Assembly (NCBI GenBank): GCA_007694005.1
Contig: RECN01000019.1
Location: 1-34,509, forward strand
Length of the DNA stretch: 34,509 bases
From: Spirochaetaceae bacterium
GTDB lineage: Bacteria; Spirochaetota; Spirochaetia; DSM-27196; SKKC01
Direction of reading: 5' to 3'
Under the pieces are notes generated by a model. The model was not told where the DNA came from. It did not search any database and saw only the letters and a program-made list of their open reading frames with translations. The translations under genes and the position numbers were made by a program. Shown here in pieces: positions 25,108-32,579 of the stretch; the stretch's first letter is position 1, and every line of letters starts with the position of its first letter.

Positions 25108-25780
25108 CGCATCTGATATTACTCTACCGGTCACGCTTCTGCGGCTCGGCATTGTCTACCTGCTCGCCGGTGCGATCGGTGTGGAACGGGAGCGCAGTAA
25201 CCAGCCGGCGGGCTTGAGAACGCACATACTCATCGGGCTTGGCGCGACGCTCATCATGCAGATTTCGATTCACCTGCCTCAGACACAAGGCGCCGGCGAC
25301 CCTGCGCGGCTCGCGGCACAGGTGGTTTCGGGCATAGGGTTTCTCGGCGGAGGCGCCATCCTCAGGCTTGGCGCTGATATACGCGGACTGACGACCGCAG
25401 CGTCGATCTGGACGGTGGCCGCGATAGGGCTTGCGGTCGGGGCGGGGCTGTATGGAGCAGCGGTGACCGCGACGGTTCTTATTCTGATGACGCTGACGCT
25501 GCTCGACCGATTCGAGCGCAGATATTTCCCGAAGCTTGTTATCAAGAATCTTCATATCGCAACCAACAGTAAAAAGGCTCAGGCCTACGTGCTCGAGGGC
25601 GTTCTTGAAGACCTGAATATCCGCATTCGCAGCACCGACGTGCAGCGTTCCATGGAGAAAGGCTCCACCCGTTACCGGTTCATGGTGTACGTGCCACCCG
25701 ATCTCGACTATGACGAGATGTATGAGGTCGTGAACGGCGTTCCCGGGGTCACAAAGATCCGCCTTGAGGATGTTGGGTAA
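25079..25780 (+). CDS. MgtC/SapB-family membrane protein
   Basis: A 233-aa protein. The N-terminal half has about four or five membrane helices with the family hallmarks GAIGVERERSNQPAGLRTHILIGLG, here cut for length, VVSGIGFLGGGAILR and GLTTAASIWTVAAIGLAVGAG read as separate blocks. The C-terminal half is soluble with an ACT-like pattern (beta-alpha repeats after KNLHIATNSKKAQ). Family members affect magnesium homeostasis and virulence-related ATP control, but most are uncharacterised, so function here is unknown. ATG 25079 lies 29 bases inside the BCCT gene. A TACAAT at 25064-25069 could be a -10 box only 9 bases before the start, with a poor -35. Confidence 0.9.
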   Translation: MWGWIQDLVSASDITLPVTLLRLGIVYLLAGAIGVERERSNQPAGLRTHILIGLGATLIMQISIHLPQTQGAGDPARLAAQVVSGIGFLGGGAILRLGADIRGLTTAASIWTVAAIGLAVGAGLYGAAVTATVLILMTLTLLDRFERRYFPKLVIKNLHIATNSKKAQAYVLEGVLEDLNIRIRSTDVQRSMEKGSTRYRFMVYVPPDLDYDEMYEVVNGVPGVTKIRLEDVG

Positions 25781-25835
25781 TACACGCTTCTGTCCAGCCA
25801 GTGGGACACGTTTTCGTAACTTTCGAGTTATCGCA

Positions 25836-25865
25836 TTGATTGTAAAAAACTGAACACAGTACGAT
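25836..25865 (+). promoter_or_regulatory. Possible promoter of the ABC exporter genes
   Basis: TTGATT (25836-25841), an 18-base spacer and TACGAT (25860-25865). The leader to ATG 25939 would be about 65 bases. A small TAACT-TTCG-AGTTA hairpin lies just upstream at 25817-25830; its role, if any, is unknown. Confidence 0.3.
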
Positions 25866-25938
25866 GGTTCGAACATGCGGTGCTGCTGCCACCTGTGTTC
25901 TTCCGGCTGCACTTCCTCGCATGTCGGAGATTTTCATC

Positions 25939-27771
25939 ATGCCACGTACAAAAATCAGATTGCATACGCTCGGACGGATCGCCCGTATGGCGTTCCGTCA
26001 CCGGACACGTATGTCGGTTACCATCGCATGCGCCGTCGTCGCAGGCGCCTTTCAACTCTGGATTCCACAGCTGCTCGGATCCGCGGTCGACAGCTCCTTT
26101 ACGTTCTTCCAGCGAGGTGCGTCTATTGACGAAGCACAGTCGGTTCTGCTCCTTTCCGCGGCGCTTCTCTTTGGAGCAAGTGTGGCACACGGTGTGTTCA
26201 CGATGCTTCACAACTACCACGCCGAGGCGGTCGGACAGTTTGTCGGCTACGAACTGCGTCTGGCCATCTACGAGAAGGTGCAGCGGCTGAGTTTCAGCTA
26301 CCACGACGCGATGCACAGTGGAGATCTCATTACCCGGGGCATGCTGGACATCGAAGGCGTGCGGCTGTTCGTGAACACCGGCATCGTGCGCCTCATCGTA
26401 CTCTCGGTGCTCGTCGGCGCGGGTTCCTGGCTCATGATCAGCACCGAGCCTGTGCTCGGGCTCGTCGCACTGAGCTTCGTGCCTGTGGTCGGATGGCGCG
26501 CGATCGTCATGAGACTGCGGCTGCGTAAAAGCTGGCACGGACTGCAGCGGCGACTGTCGGTTCTGACCCGCATAATGGAAGAGAATCTCGGTGGCATTCG
26601 GGTCGTGCGCTCGTTCGGGTCACAGGACTACGAAATGTCGAAGTTCGACCGGACGTCGAATCGCGCGTTCAACCTTACCCGACATCGAATCGGAGTCAGG
26701 GTTCGTAACGCCACCTTCATGAGTTTCGTGTACTTCATCTCCATGGGTCTGGTTCTGACGGTCGGTGGTGCCATGGTTCTCGATGGCAGCATAACGGTCG
26801 GGCGCCTGACCGAGTTCCTCGCGTATCTGACGATACTGCAGATGCCGGTGCGGCAGATGGGGCTGCTTGTGAACTCCATCGCCCGGGCAACGACATCCGG
26901 CGAGCGGCTTTTCGACGTGCTTGACCGTGAGCCGGAGATCCGCGACAAACCCGGAGCACCCGCGTTGAAGCTGAAGAAAGGGGTTCTGACTTTCGATTCG
27001 GTCGGCTTTGCCTACGAAGGGCAGGATGAGAAGGAACACACCCTCGCCGACATTTCCTTCGAGATAGCGCCGGGGCAGACTCTTGGCCTCGTCGGCCCGC
27101 CGGGTGCCGGAAAATCCACCATCGCTCACCTGATACCCCGGTTCTATGACGTGAGCTCGGGAAGCATCAGAATTGATGGACAGGACATTCGCGATGTGAC
27201 GCTTGATTCGCTCAGACGGGCGGTGAGCGTCATACAGCAGGACAGCTTCATTTTTACCTCACGACTTGAGAACAATCTTGCCTACGGAAATCCGTGGGTG
27301 GACAGGGACCACATAGAATGGGCTTCTGAGACTGCACAGCTGCACAGCTACATCGAGCAGCTGCCCAAGGGGTACCGGACGCTCGTCGGCGAACGGGGTG
27401 TGTCGCTCTCAGGGGGGCAGAAGCAGCGCCTGGCCATAGCCCGCATGCTCGTGCTCCAGTCCCCGATCATGGTCTTTGATGACTCCACCGCCGCGATAGA
27501 CGCGGCGACCGAACAGCGAATCAGGCAGGGACTCGCCTCTATCGCACATAAACACGCGACGGTCGTTATCGCACACCGCCTGAGCTCGCTCATGCACGCC
27601 GACGAGATCCTTTTCATAGACGGCGGCCGCATCATCGAACGCGGCACACACCAGAGTCTGCTGAGGGACGGAGGACGCTACGCAGCACTCTATGCCCTGC
27701 AGACCAACCCGGATGAGGACGAAGCGATCGACGCGCAGGTCTTTTCGAGGGACGGAGGATTGAATGTCTAA
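25939..27771 (+). CDS. ABC exporter half-transporter, degenerate-site subunit
   Basis: A 610-aa type IV ABC exporter with an N-terminal six-helix domain and a C-terminal ATPase. Walker A is GPPGAGKST, the signature LSGGQKQRLAIAR, Walker B IMVFDDSTAAID and the H-loop AHRLSS. Asp replaces the catalytic Glu after Walker B, as in the BmrC/YheI or TM287-type partner of heterodimeric exporters. So it likely pairs with the next gene, whose site is intact. ATG 25939 is chosen because GGAG lies 9 bases before it; ATG 25864 and 25921 lie upstream without support. The C-terminus encodes a copy of the GAGGGACGGAGGATTG repeat and overlaps the next gene by 8 bases. Exported substrate is unknown. Confidence 0.92.
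   Translation: MPRTKIRLHTLGRIARMAFRHRTRMSVTIACAVVAGAFQLWIPQLLGSAVDSSFTFFQRGASIDEAQSVLLLSAALLFGASVAHGVFTMLHNYHAEAVGQFVGYELRLAIYEKVQRLSFSYHDAMHSGDLITRGMLDIEGVRLFVNTGIVRLIVLSVLVGAGSWLMISTEPVLGLVALSFVPVVGWRAIVMRLRLRKSWHGLQRRLSVLTRIMEENLGGIRVVRSFGSQDYEMSKFDRTSNRAFNLTRHRIGVRVRNATFMSFVYFISMGLVLTVGGAMVLDGSITVGRLTEFLAYLTILQMPVRQMGLLVNSIARATTSGERLFDVLDREPEIRDKPGAPALKLKKGVLTFDSVGFAYEGQDEKEHTLADISFEIAPGQTLGLVGPPGAGKSTIAHLIPRFYDVSSGSIRIDGQDIRDVTLDSLRRAVSVIQQDSFIFTSRLENNLAYGNPWVDRDHIEWASETAQLHSYIEQLPKGYRTLVGERGVSLSGGQKQRLAIARMLVLQSPIMVFDDSTAAIDAATEQRIRQGLASIAHKHATVVIAHRLSSLMHADEILFIDGGRIIERGTHQSLLRDGGRYAALYALQTNPDEDEAIDAQVFSRDGGLNV
27663..27675 (+). repeat. Repeat half-copy GAGGGACGGAGGA in the first ABC gene
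   Basis: Thirteen bases match the consensus. Read as part of Leu-Arg-Asp-Gly-Gly-Arg. This peptide is common in ABC exporters, so the match could partly reflect protein sequence. Confidence 0.5.
27747..27762 (+). repeat. Full repeat copy at the end of the first ABC gene, supplying the next gene's ribosome binding site
   Basis: All 16 consensus bases are present. They encode Arg-Asp-Gly-Gly-Leu near the C-terminus of the first ABC protein. The internal GGAGG (27754-27758) is 5 bases before ATG 27764 of the second ABC gene and is its only Shine-Dalgarno. Confidence 0.8.
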
Positions 27772-29671
27772 CCCATATCAGCCTGAACAGGATAAATTTT
27801 ACGGAGAACACGAGGTCGACCACCCGCCTTTGGCGGTTGTGGGGTCGCAGACGAACCGCGATGAGAGGATTTTCGGCGAATTCTACGACGGACACGTGAT
27901 CCGGCGATTCATGGGCTTTGTCGCACCTTATCGCCGGCAGCTCGTGTGGTCGGTTGTAGCCGTTCTTGCCTTCACGCTGACACAGCTGTCGGTTCCGCTG
28001 GTTATTCGTTACACGGTCGATGAGGCACTCGTTGACACCGGGGCCGGTACGACTGCTCTGGCTATCGTCGGTCTCGTATTCCTGGGGCTCATCAGCCTGA
28101 ACTATCTGGCGAACTTCATGCAGGAATGGCTGTCGAACAACGTCGCGCAGCACGTGCTGTTTGACCTCAGGCGGGCGATGTTCGCACATCTGCAGAAAAT
28201 TTCGCTCTCGTTCATGGATAAAACCGAGGTCGGCAGGATGATGTCGAGGCTGCAGGGAGATGTGAACGCGCTGCAGAACTTCCTTGAGTCCTCGATTTTC
28301 GTAATCGGGGATCTTGTTCTGCTCTTTGGCATCGTCTTTGTCCTTTTGACCATGAATCTGCGACTGGGTCTTATGACGGTCGGAATCGTGCCGCTTCTGT
28401 TTCTGGTGCGCATTATCTGGCTGCCTCGTGCGCGCAAGGCCTTTATTCGAGCCCGCGAGACGCAGTCATCGGTCAACGGAGCACTTGCCGAAGGGATTAA
28501 CGGGGTTCGCACCATTCAGGAGATGGCCCGCGAGGATGTGAACTTCATGCTCTTTCGCGACAAAGCGCGCGATAACCTCGCCGCACACCTTACCGCCTCG
28601 AAATATTCGCAGGTCATGGTGCCGATAGTGGAGACGCTGACCGGCATCGCTATGGCCGTAGTCGTCTTTTTCGGAGGGACGGAGGTTCTGTCGGGAACGC
28701 TCGAGCTTGGTGTAATGGTCGCCTTTCTCTTCTACATTCAGCGTTTTTTCGCTCCGATACGCTCGGTAACCATGCAGTACAGCATCATGCAGCGGGCCAT
28801 GGCTGCCGGACAGCGCATTTTCGAGGTCATGGACGTACCAATTGACGTTGATGACAGGGACGGAGCTCTGGATCTCACGGAAATCGACGGCTCCATCGAG
28901 TTTGAGCACATGACGTTCGGGTATGAGCCCGATAGACCCATCCTGAACGATATCTCGTTTCGCGTGAACTCCGGCGAAACCGTCGCGTTGGTCGGTCCTA
29001 CCGGTAGCGGAAAGACCAGCCTGACCGCGATTGCCCACCGCTTCTATGATGTGTGGGAGGGATCGGTGAAAATCGGGGGGCACGATGTGCGTGATCTGAC
29101 CCAGGCGACCCTCGGCCGGAACATCGCCATGGTACTGCAGGATCCTTTTCTGTTTACTGGAACGATACTCGAGAATCTGCGGTATCACAAACACGACGCT
29201 TCATTTGAACAGGTCAGGCAGGCGACCGAGGCAGTTGGTGCCCACGAGTTTATTGCCCGCCTTCCCGACGGGTATTACACGAAGGTCGAACAGGGCGGTG
29301 GTAACCTTTCAGTCGGGCAGCGTCAGCTCATAAGCTTCGCGCGCGCCTTAGTGGCGGACGCCCCTATTCTGGTTCTCGACGAGGCGACGGCGAACATCGA
29401 CAGTTATACCGAGCGGGTCATACAGAAAGCGCTCTCGGTGCTCCTTGAGAACCGCACCGGTATGGTGATCGCGCACCGCCTCAGCACTATACGCGGTGCT
29501 GACCGGATCGTCGTGCTTCAGGACGGCAGAATCGTTGAAACCGGCTCCCACGATGAGCTCATCGAGAAGCGGGGACTGTATGCCCGGCTGTACTCGATGA
29601 ACTATGCCTCGTTTGATGACATACCCGAAGATCTGGTGCAGGCGGCGCTTGACTCGTCCCAGCGGACGTGA
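27764..29671 (+). CDS. ABC exporter half-transporter, catalytic-site subunit
   Basis: A 635-aa partner of the preceding half-transporter. A 60-residue cytoplasmic N-terminal extension precedes six membrane helices and a C-terminal ATPase: Walker A GPTGSGKTS, signature LSVGQRQLISFARAL, Walker B ILVLDEATANID with catalytic Glu, H-loop AHRLST. The signature reads LSVGQ, not LSGGQ, which fits the asymmetric pair because this signature would serve the degenerate site. The start overlaps the previous gene by 8 bases, and its Shine-Dalgarno is within the 16-bp repeat. Together they form a heterodimeric exporter of lipids, drugs or peptides; the substrate cannot be inferred. Its stop is 15 bases before the inverted repeat pair. 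Confidence 0.94.
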   Translation: MSNPYQPEQDKFYGEHEVDHPPLAVVGSQTNRDERIFGEFYDGHVIRRFMGFVAPYRRQLVWSVVAVLAFTLTQLSVPLVIRYTVDEALVDTGAGTTALAIVGLVFLGLISLNYLANFMQEWLSNNVAQHVLFDLRRAMFAHLQKISLSFMDKTEVGRMMSRLQGDVNALQNFLESSIFVIGDLVLLFGIVFVLLTMNLRLGLMTVGIVPLLFLVRIIWLPRARKAFIRARETQSSVNGALAEGINGVRTIQEMAREDVNFMLFRDKARDNLAAHLTASKYSQVMVPIVETLTGIAMAVVVFFGGTEVLSGTLELGVMVAFLFYIQRFFAPIRSVTMQYSIMQRAMAAGQRIFEVMDVPIDVDDRDGALDLTEIDGSIEFEHMTFGYEPDRPILNDISFRVNSGETVALVGPTGSGKTSLTAIAHRFYDVWEGSVKIGGHDVRDLTQATLGRNIAMVLQDPFLFTGTILENLRYHKHDASFEQVRQATEAVGAHEFIARLPDGYYTKVEQGGGNLSVGQRQLISFARALVADAPILVLDEATANIDSYTERVIQKALSVLLENRTGMVIAHRLSTIRGADRIVVLQDGRIVETGSHDELIEKRGLYARLYSMNYASFDDIPEDLVQAALDSSQRT

Positions 29672-29686
29672 ACGGGGGGCGTGAAA

Positions 29687-29734
29687 GAGGGACGGAGGAT
29701 TGATATTTGGACAAAAACCAATCCTCCGTCCCTC
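29687..29734. repeat. Inverted pair of 16-bp repeats (REPIN-like hairpin), likely bidirectional terminator
   Basis: GAGGGACGGAGGATTG (29687-29702) is followed after 16 bases by its exact reverse complement (29719-29734). The 16-bp perfect stem sits between the second ABC gene (stop 29671) and convergent xylB (stop 29743), the place for a bidirectional terminator; no T-run follows. The arrangement of two REP half-elements in opposite directions is what is called a REPIN in gamma-proteobacteria. Confidence 0.85.
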
Positions 29735-29742
29735 GGTGAACC

Positions 29743-31380
29743 TTACTTTGACAGGTGATCCGACTCGAGTTTTGCGTATCGCGCAATGATTTTATCGAAT
29801 AACTCCACATTCTCAGGCGAAGGATGGCACTCACTGCCAGGATCCGACTTTACGAAGCGCTCCGAGACTTCTTCGTAACCGGCACCAAGCGCGTAGCGTG
29901 CAGCACTCATAGCGGCTCCGTAGGGAGCGGCGAACTCGGCGTTCGTGATGGTGTAAGTAATCGCTCCGAAGGCGTCAGCGAGTGCCTGCCGGATGAAGCG
30001 GTTTGATGCGCCGCCTCCGACTACACAGAGACGCGTTACATCCGACAGATGCCGTGAGTGCAATCTGAGTGACGCAACCTGCGAGATGTGCAACGCACGG
30101 ACGTTGGCTTGTGCATCACTCTCCGCGAAACCGTCCCGAACGATGCCTGCCTTTGCGACCGGGACACTTTCATCTGACAAATAAGGAAGCATGAGCGGTT
30201 CCTCCTCGGGCACCTGTATCGAGCCGCCGGCGAGATCTGCGTATCGCTCCCAGTCGCCGCCGGCATACGTGTCACAGAACTGCCGGTGAAGCTTGCCACC
30301 GTTGGTTATGACCGCCAGGGCCATCGCAAGGCCCGGTCTATACCCGAATATGTTGTAGGATGCGCCGTTCTCCGGGTGTACTTCGTCCATAGGACCGCAG
30401 ACGGTGTAGCTCGAGCCGAGACTGACGAGTGCTCCGTCCCCGCAGCCAAGGAGAGTCGCCGGATTATCCCCCGTCCCCGCGAGCACCGTGGCATCCGGTG
30501 CAAGGCCGTACTTTTCGACAAAGTAGCTACTCACCGGGCCAATTGGCCTGTCGTAGGCGACCATTCGGCCCAGCTGACCACCGAGCAGGTCCTGATACTG
30601 TTCCGCGAGAGGGACGGAGGATGGTGCCTGCAATCCGTTTTCACCGATATCGGCTGCAATCTGCTCTGATAGAGCCTTGATCGCCCGCTCAGAGAACGCA
30701 GGCTGATCGATGTCTATAGAGTTGAGATTTGTCCCCCAGCCGTCTCCGGTATCGACCGGTGCGACAACACCGGCGAGCGCTGAAGTAACGAAAGCGCTCA
30801 AAAGCATAATGTGCGAGGTCTTCGCGTACTGTTCGGGCGATTCTTTTGCCCATTTGAGTATTTGTGCCGCAGGGAAACGCAGCTCAGCCCGGTTTCCTGT
30901 GGTCGCCTGTATTCCTCCGTCCCCAGCGAAACGGTTAGTCAGATCCTGAGTTTCGGATTCGGTAGTTCTGTCTTCCCAGATTGGACTGTGCTTTCGGGTA
31001 AGGCACGGCGAAAGCGCACTGGCGAGGCTCGATGAGGGGTCGATCGAGGAAAGACGCCTCGCGAGTGTGTCCGCCGCGTAGACGGTGGCGTGTTGCTGGG
31101 CGTCGCATTTAATCGATGCAACACGGCTTAGCTCAATGTCATGCCTGACCATTGAAGAGAATATCTCATCGAGTGCATCGAGGAACATCAACGTTGGGCT
31201 TTCCCGGCGTTGGGTGTCTGGACTCTTGAGAACACCGCCGACTGTCTCGTAGGCGGGGAAGGTCTGGTCGTACGCGATGGAAGCCGAAGCAATAACCCTG
31301 GCTGTTTTTATCTCGAGTGCAATCCACTTCGCCGACTGTGTTGAAAGCTCGATACCAAGCGCAATAGTGTTATCCGACAT
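29743..31380 (-). CDS. xylB: FGGY-family carbohydrate kinase, probable xylulokinase
   Basis: A 545-aa sugar kinase in the cytoplasm, probably phosphorylating D-xylulose. The N-terminus IALGIELSTQSAKWIALE is the FGGY phosphate-binding start, with further blocks AGTGDNPATLLGCG, VSLGSSYTVCG and the adenosine-binding VVGGGASNRFIRQALADAFG. It is slightly longer than the usual 480-520 aa. ATG 31380 is chosen because AAGGAG stands 6 bases upstream; the in-frame ATG 31395 lies further up. It overlaps the end of xylR by 11 bases and is the last gene of the xylA-xylR-xylB operon. Two copies of the 16-bp repeat lie within the gene. Another pentulose or hexulose substrate is possible, but xylA upstream favours xylulose. 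Confidence 0.88.
   Translation of the reverse strand: MSDNTIALGIELSTQSAKWIALEIKTARVIASASIAYDQTFPAYETVGGVLKSPDTQRRESPTLMFLDALDEIFSSMVRHDIELSRVASIKCDAQQHATVYAADTLARRLSSIDPSSSLASALSPCLTRKHSPIWEDRTTESETQDLTNRFAGDGGIQATTGNRAELRFPAAQILKWAKESPEQYAKTSHIMLLSAFVTSALAGVVAPVDTGDGWGTNLNSIDIDQPAFSERAIKALSEQIAADIGENGLQAPSSVPLAEQYQDLLGGQLGRMVAYDRPIGPVSSYFVEKYGLAPDATVLAGTGDNPATLLGCGDGALVSLGSSYTVCGPMDEVHPENGASYNIFGYRPGLAMALAVITNGGKLHRQFCDTYAGGDWERYADLAGGSIQVPEEEPLMLPYLSDESVPVAKAGIVRDGFAESDAQANVRALHISQVASLRLHSRHLSDVTRLCVVGGGASNRFIRQALADAFGAITYTITNAEFAAPYGAAMSAARYALGAGYEEVSERFVKSDPGSECHPSPENVELFDKIIARYAKLESDHLSK
30609..30622 (+). repeat. Repeat half-copy GAGGGACGGAGGAT in xylB
   Basis: Fourteen matching bases, antisense to xylB. 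On the coding strand it reads Pro-Ser-Ser-Val-Pro-Leu, a frame different from the ABC copies. Confidence 0.75.
30913..30923 (-). repeat. Repeat core GGGACGGAGGA in xylB
   Basis: Eleven-base core in the opposite orientation to the 30609 copy, reading Gly-Asp-Gly-Gly on the xylB coding strand. Shorter match, hence lower confidence. Confidence 0.5.
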
Positions 31381-32578
31381 GTGAATCTCCTTCATTCTTT
31401 GTTGATGTCATCCGATTCTCGTTTATGTTCGACATATCAGGCCGTTTAAGCCCCAGACCGGGGAGAAGGCCCGAGAACGTCATAAGTCCAGCTCCAAGCG
31501 CCGATGCTATGTCGGGATGTTTTGATACAGAAACCTGTATACCCTGTGTAAGAAACGATACTTCGGCAAGCGCGCGTTGCAGGGGTTGAATCAGCCGGTC
31601 GCCAAGGTTTGCTATACTACCCGATATGACTACGAGGTCGGGATTGATACATGCCGCGATGTTTTCGATCCCGATTGCAAGACTCTCTATGTATTGCGCC
31701 CATATGCCTGATACCGACCCATCGCCGTCTTCTATGTGGTCCTTCAGACGGGCGATAGCGTCGTCCCCAAGGTCAGCGATGAGGGCCCGTTCCGACACAT
31801 ACTGTTCCCAGCAACCGGTCCTTCCACAGTTGCACGGCCTTACGCCTGCTCGGATGGCCATGTGTCCGAACTCACCAGCCCTCCAGCTTCGACCCCGCAC
31901 CACCTGTCCTGCGAGCAATATACCTGCTCCAACACCTTCTCTGATCGAAATCAGCACCATCGACGTTGAGGGAGGGACGGAGGATGTCCAGTATTCGCCG
32001 ATCGCAGCAGCATTCGCCTCATTATCGACAAACAACGGCAGCGACAGCTTCTGCGCGAGGCCGCCAAACGAGTAGTTTTTGAGAAAGAGATTCGGAGCGT
32101 TTACGAGCAGCCTGTTCTCGCAGTCGACAATACCCGGGACGGCGATGCCCGCGCCGTGAATGACAAGTTTTCGCCTCCACTTCTGGTGCAATCCGTTAAT
32201 GGCCTTCGCGATCATCGCTTCCGCATATCCTCCGTCCCTGACGAGGGACGCGTCAATATCGGTGCGGACACTGTCCCAGATTTCTCCGTTGACCCCGCAG
32301 CAGACACTCAGAATGTGGTTTGGGTGCAACTCAACACCTATCGCAGCGAGGGACGGAGGATTGATCTGGTATTCGTCAGCGGGGCGCCCTCCACTCGATG
32401 GTCGCTGACCCGCTAATTCGAGCAGTCCAGCTTCCATGAGAGCATCGATATGCGAGGCGGCTGCAGGCAGACTCTGTCGAATCAGGCGTGCCACTTCCTG
32501 TCTGGTGAGATGGGCCCCGCGCAGAAAACTGCGCAGGACCTTGATCCGGGCACCCTGAAACGAGTCCCATGGTCTCAT
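31370..32578 (-). CDS. xylR: ROK-family transcriptional repressor (XylR-like)
   Basis: A 402-aa repressor with an N-terminal winged helix-turn-helix (LTRQEVARLIRQSLPAAASH) and a C-terminal ROK sugar-binding domain. ROK hallmarks are GIAVPGIVD, VDNEANAAAIGE and the zinc motif GHMAIRAGVRPCNCGRTGCWEQ, quoted in part, with His and three Cys. Such proteins bind promoter palindromes and release them on xylose. The gene starts 1 base after the xylA stop and overlaps xylB by 11 bases, so it is coexpressed with its likely targets. A perfect palindrome upstream of xylA is the best operator candidate. Three copies of the 16-bp repeat lie within the gene. The regulator name is inferred from context. Confidence 0.87.
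   Translation of the reverse strand: MRPWDSFQGARIKVLRSFLRGAHLTRQEVARLIRQSLPAAASHIDALMEAGLLELAGQRPSSGGRPADEYQINPPSLAAIGVELHPNHILSVCCGVNGEIWDSVRTDIDASLVRDGGYAEAMIAKAINGLHQKWRRKLVIHGAGIAVPGIVDCENRLLVNAPNLFLKNYSFGGLAQKLSLPLFVDNEANAAAIGEYWTSSVPPSTSMVLISIREGVGAGILLAGQVVRGRSWRAGEFGHMAIRAGVRPCNCGRTGCWEQYVSERALIADLGDDAIARLKDHIEDGDGSVSGIWAQYIESLAIGIENIAACINPDLVVISGSIANLGDRLIQPLQRALAEVSFLTQGIQVSVSKHPDIASALGAGLMTFSGLLPGLGLKRPDMSNINENRMTSTKNEGDSHVG
31972..31985 (+). repeat. Repeat half-copy GAGGGACGGAGGAT in xylR
   Basis: Fourteen matching bases. On the coding strand it reads Ser-Ser-Val-Pro-Pro, in a loop between VDNEANAAAIGEYW and VLISI of the ROK domain. Confidence 0.75.
32227..32239 (-). repeat. Repeat half-copy AGGGACGGAGGAT in xylR
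   Basis: Thirteen matching bases in the reverse orientation, reading Arg-Asp-Gly-Gly-Tyr on the coding strand. A second short GAGGGAC follows at 32243-32249. Confidence 0.7.
32348..32363 (+). repeat. Full 16-bp repeat copy in xylR
   Basis: All 16 consensus bases, reading Asn-Pro-Pro-Ser-Leu on the coding strand, a third reading frame. Confidence 0.8.
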
Positions 32579-32579
32579 G

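Noticed and set aside
28673-28690. GAGGGACGGAGGTT in the second ABC gene
   Set aside because: Differs from the consensus at the conserved A after GGAGG and reads as ordinary Gly-Gly-Thr-Glu-Val; uncertain, so not counted among the eleven copies.
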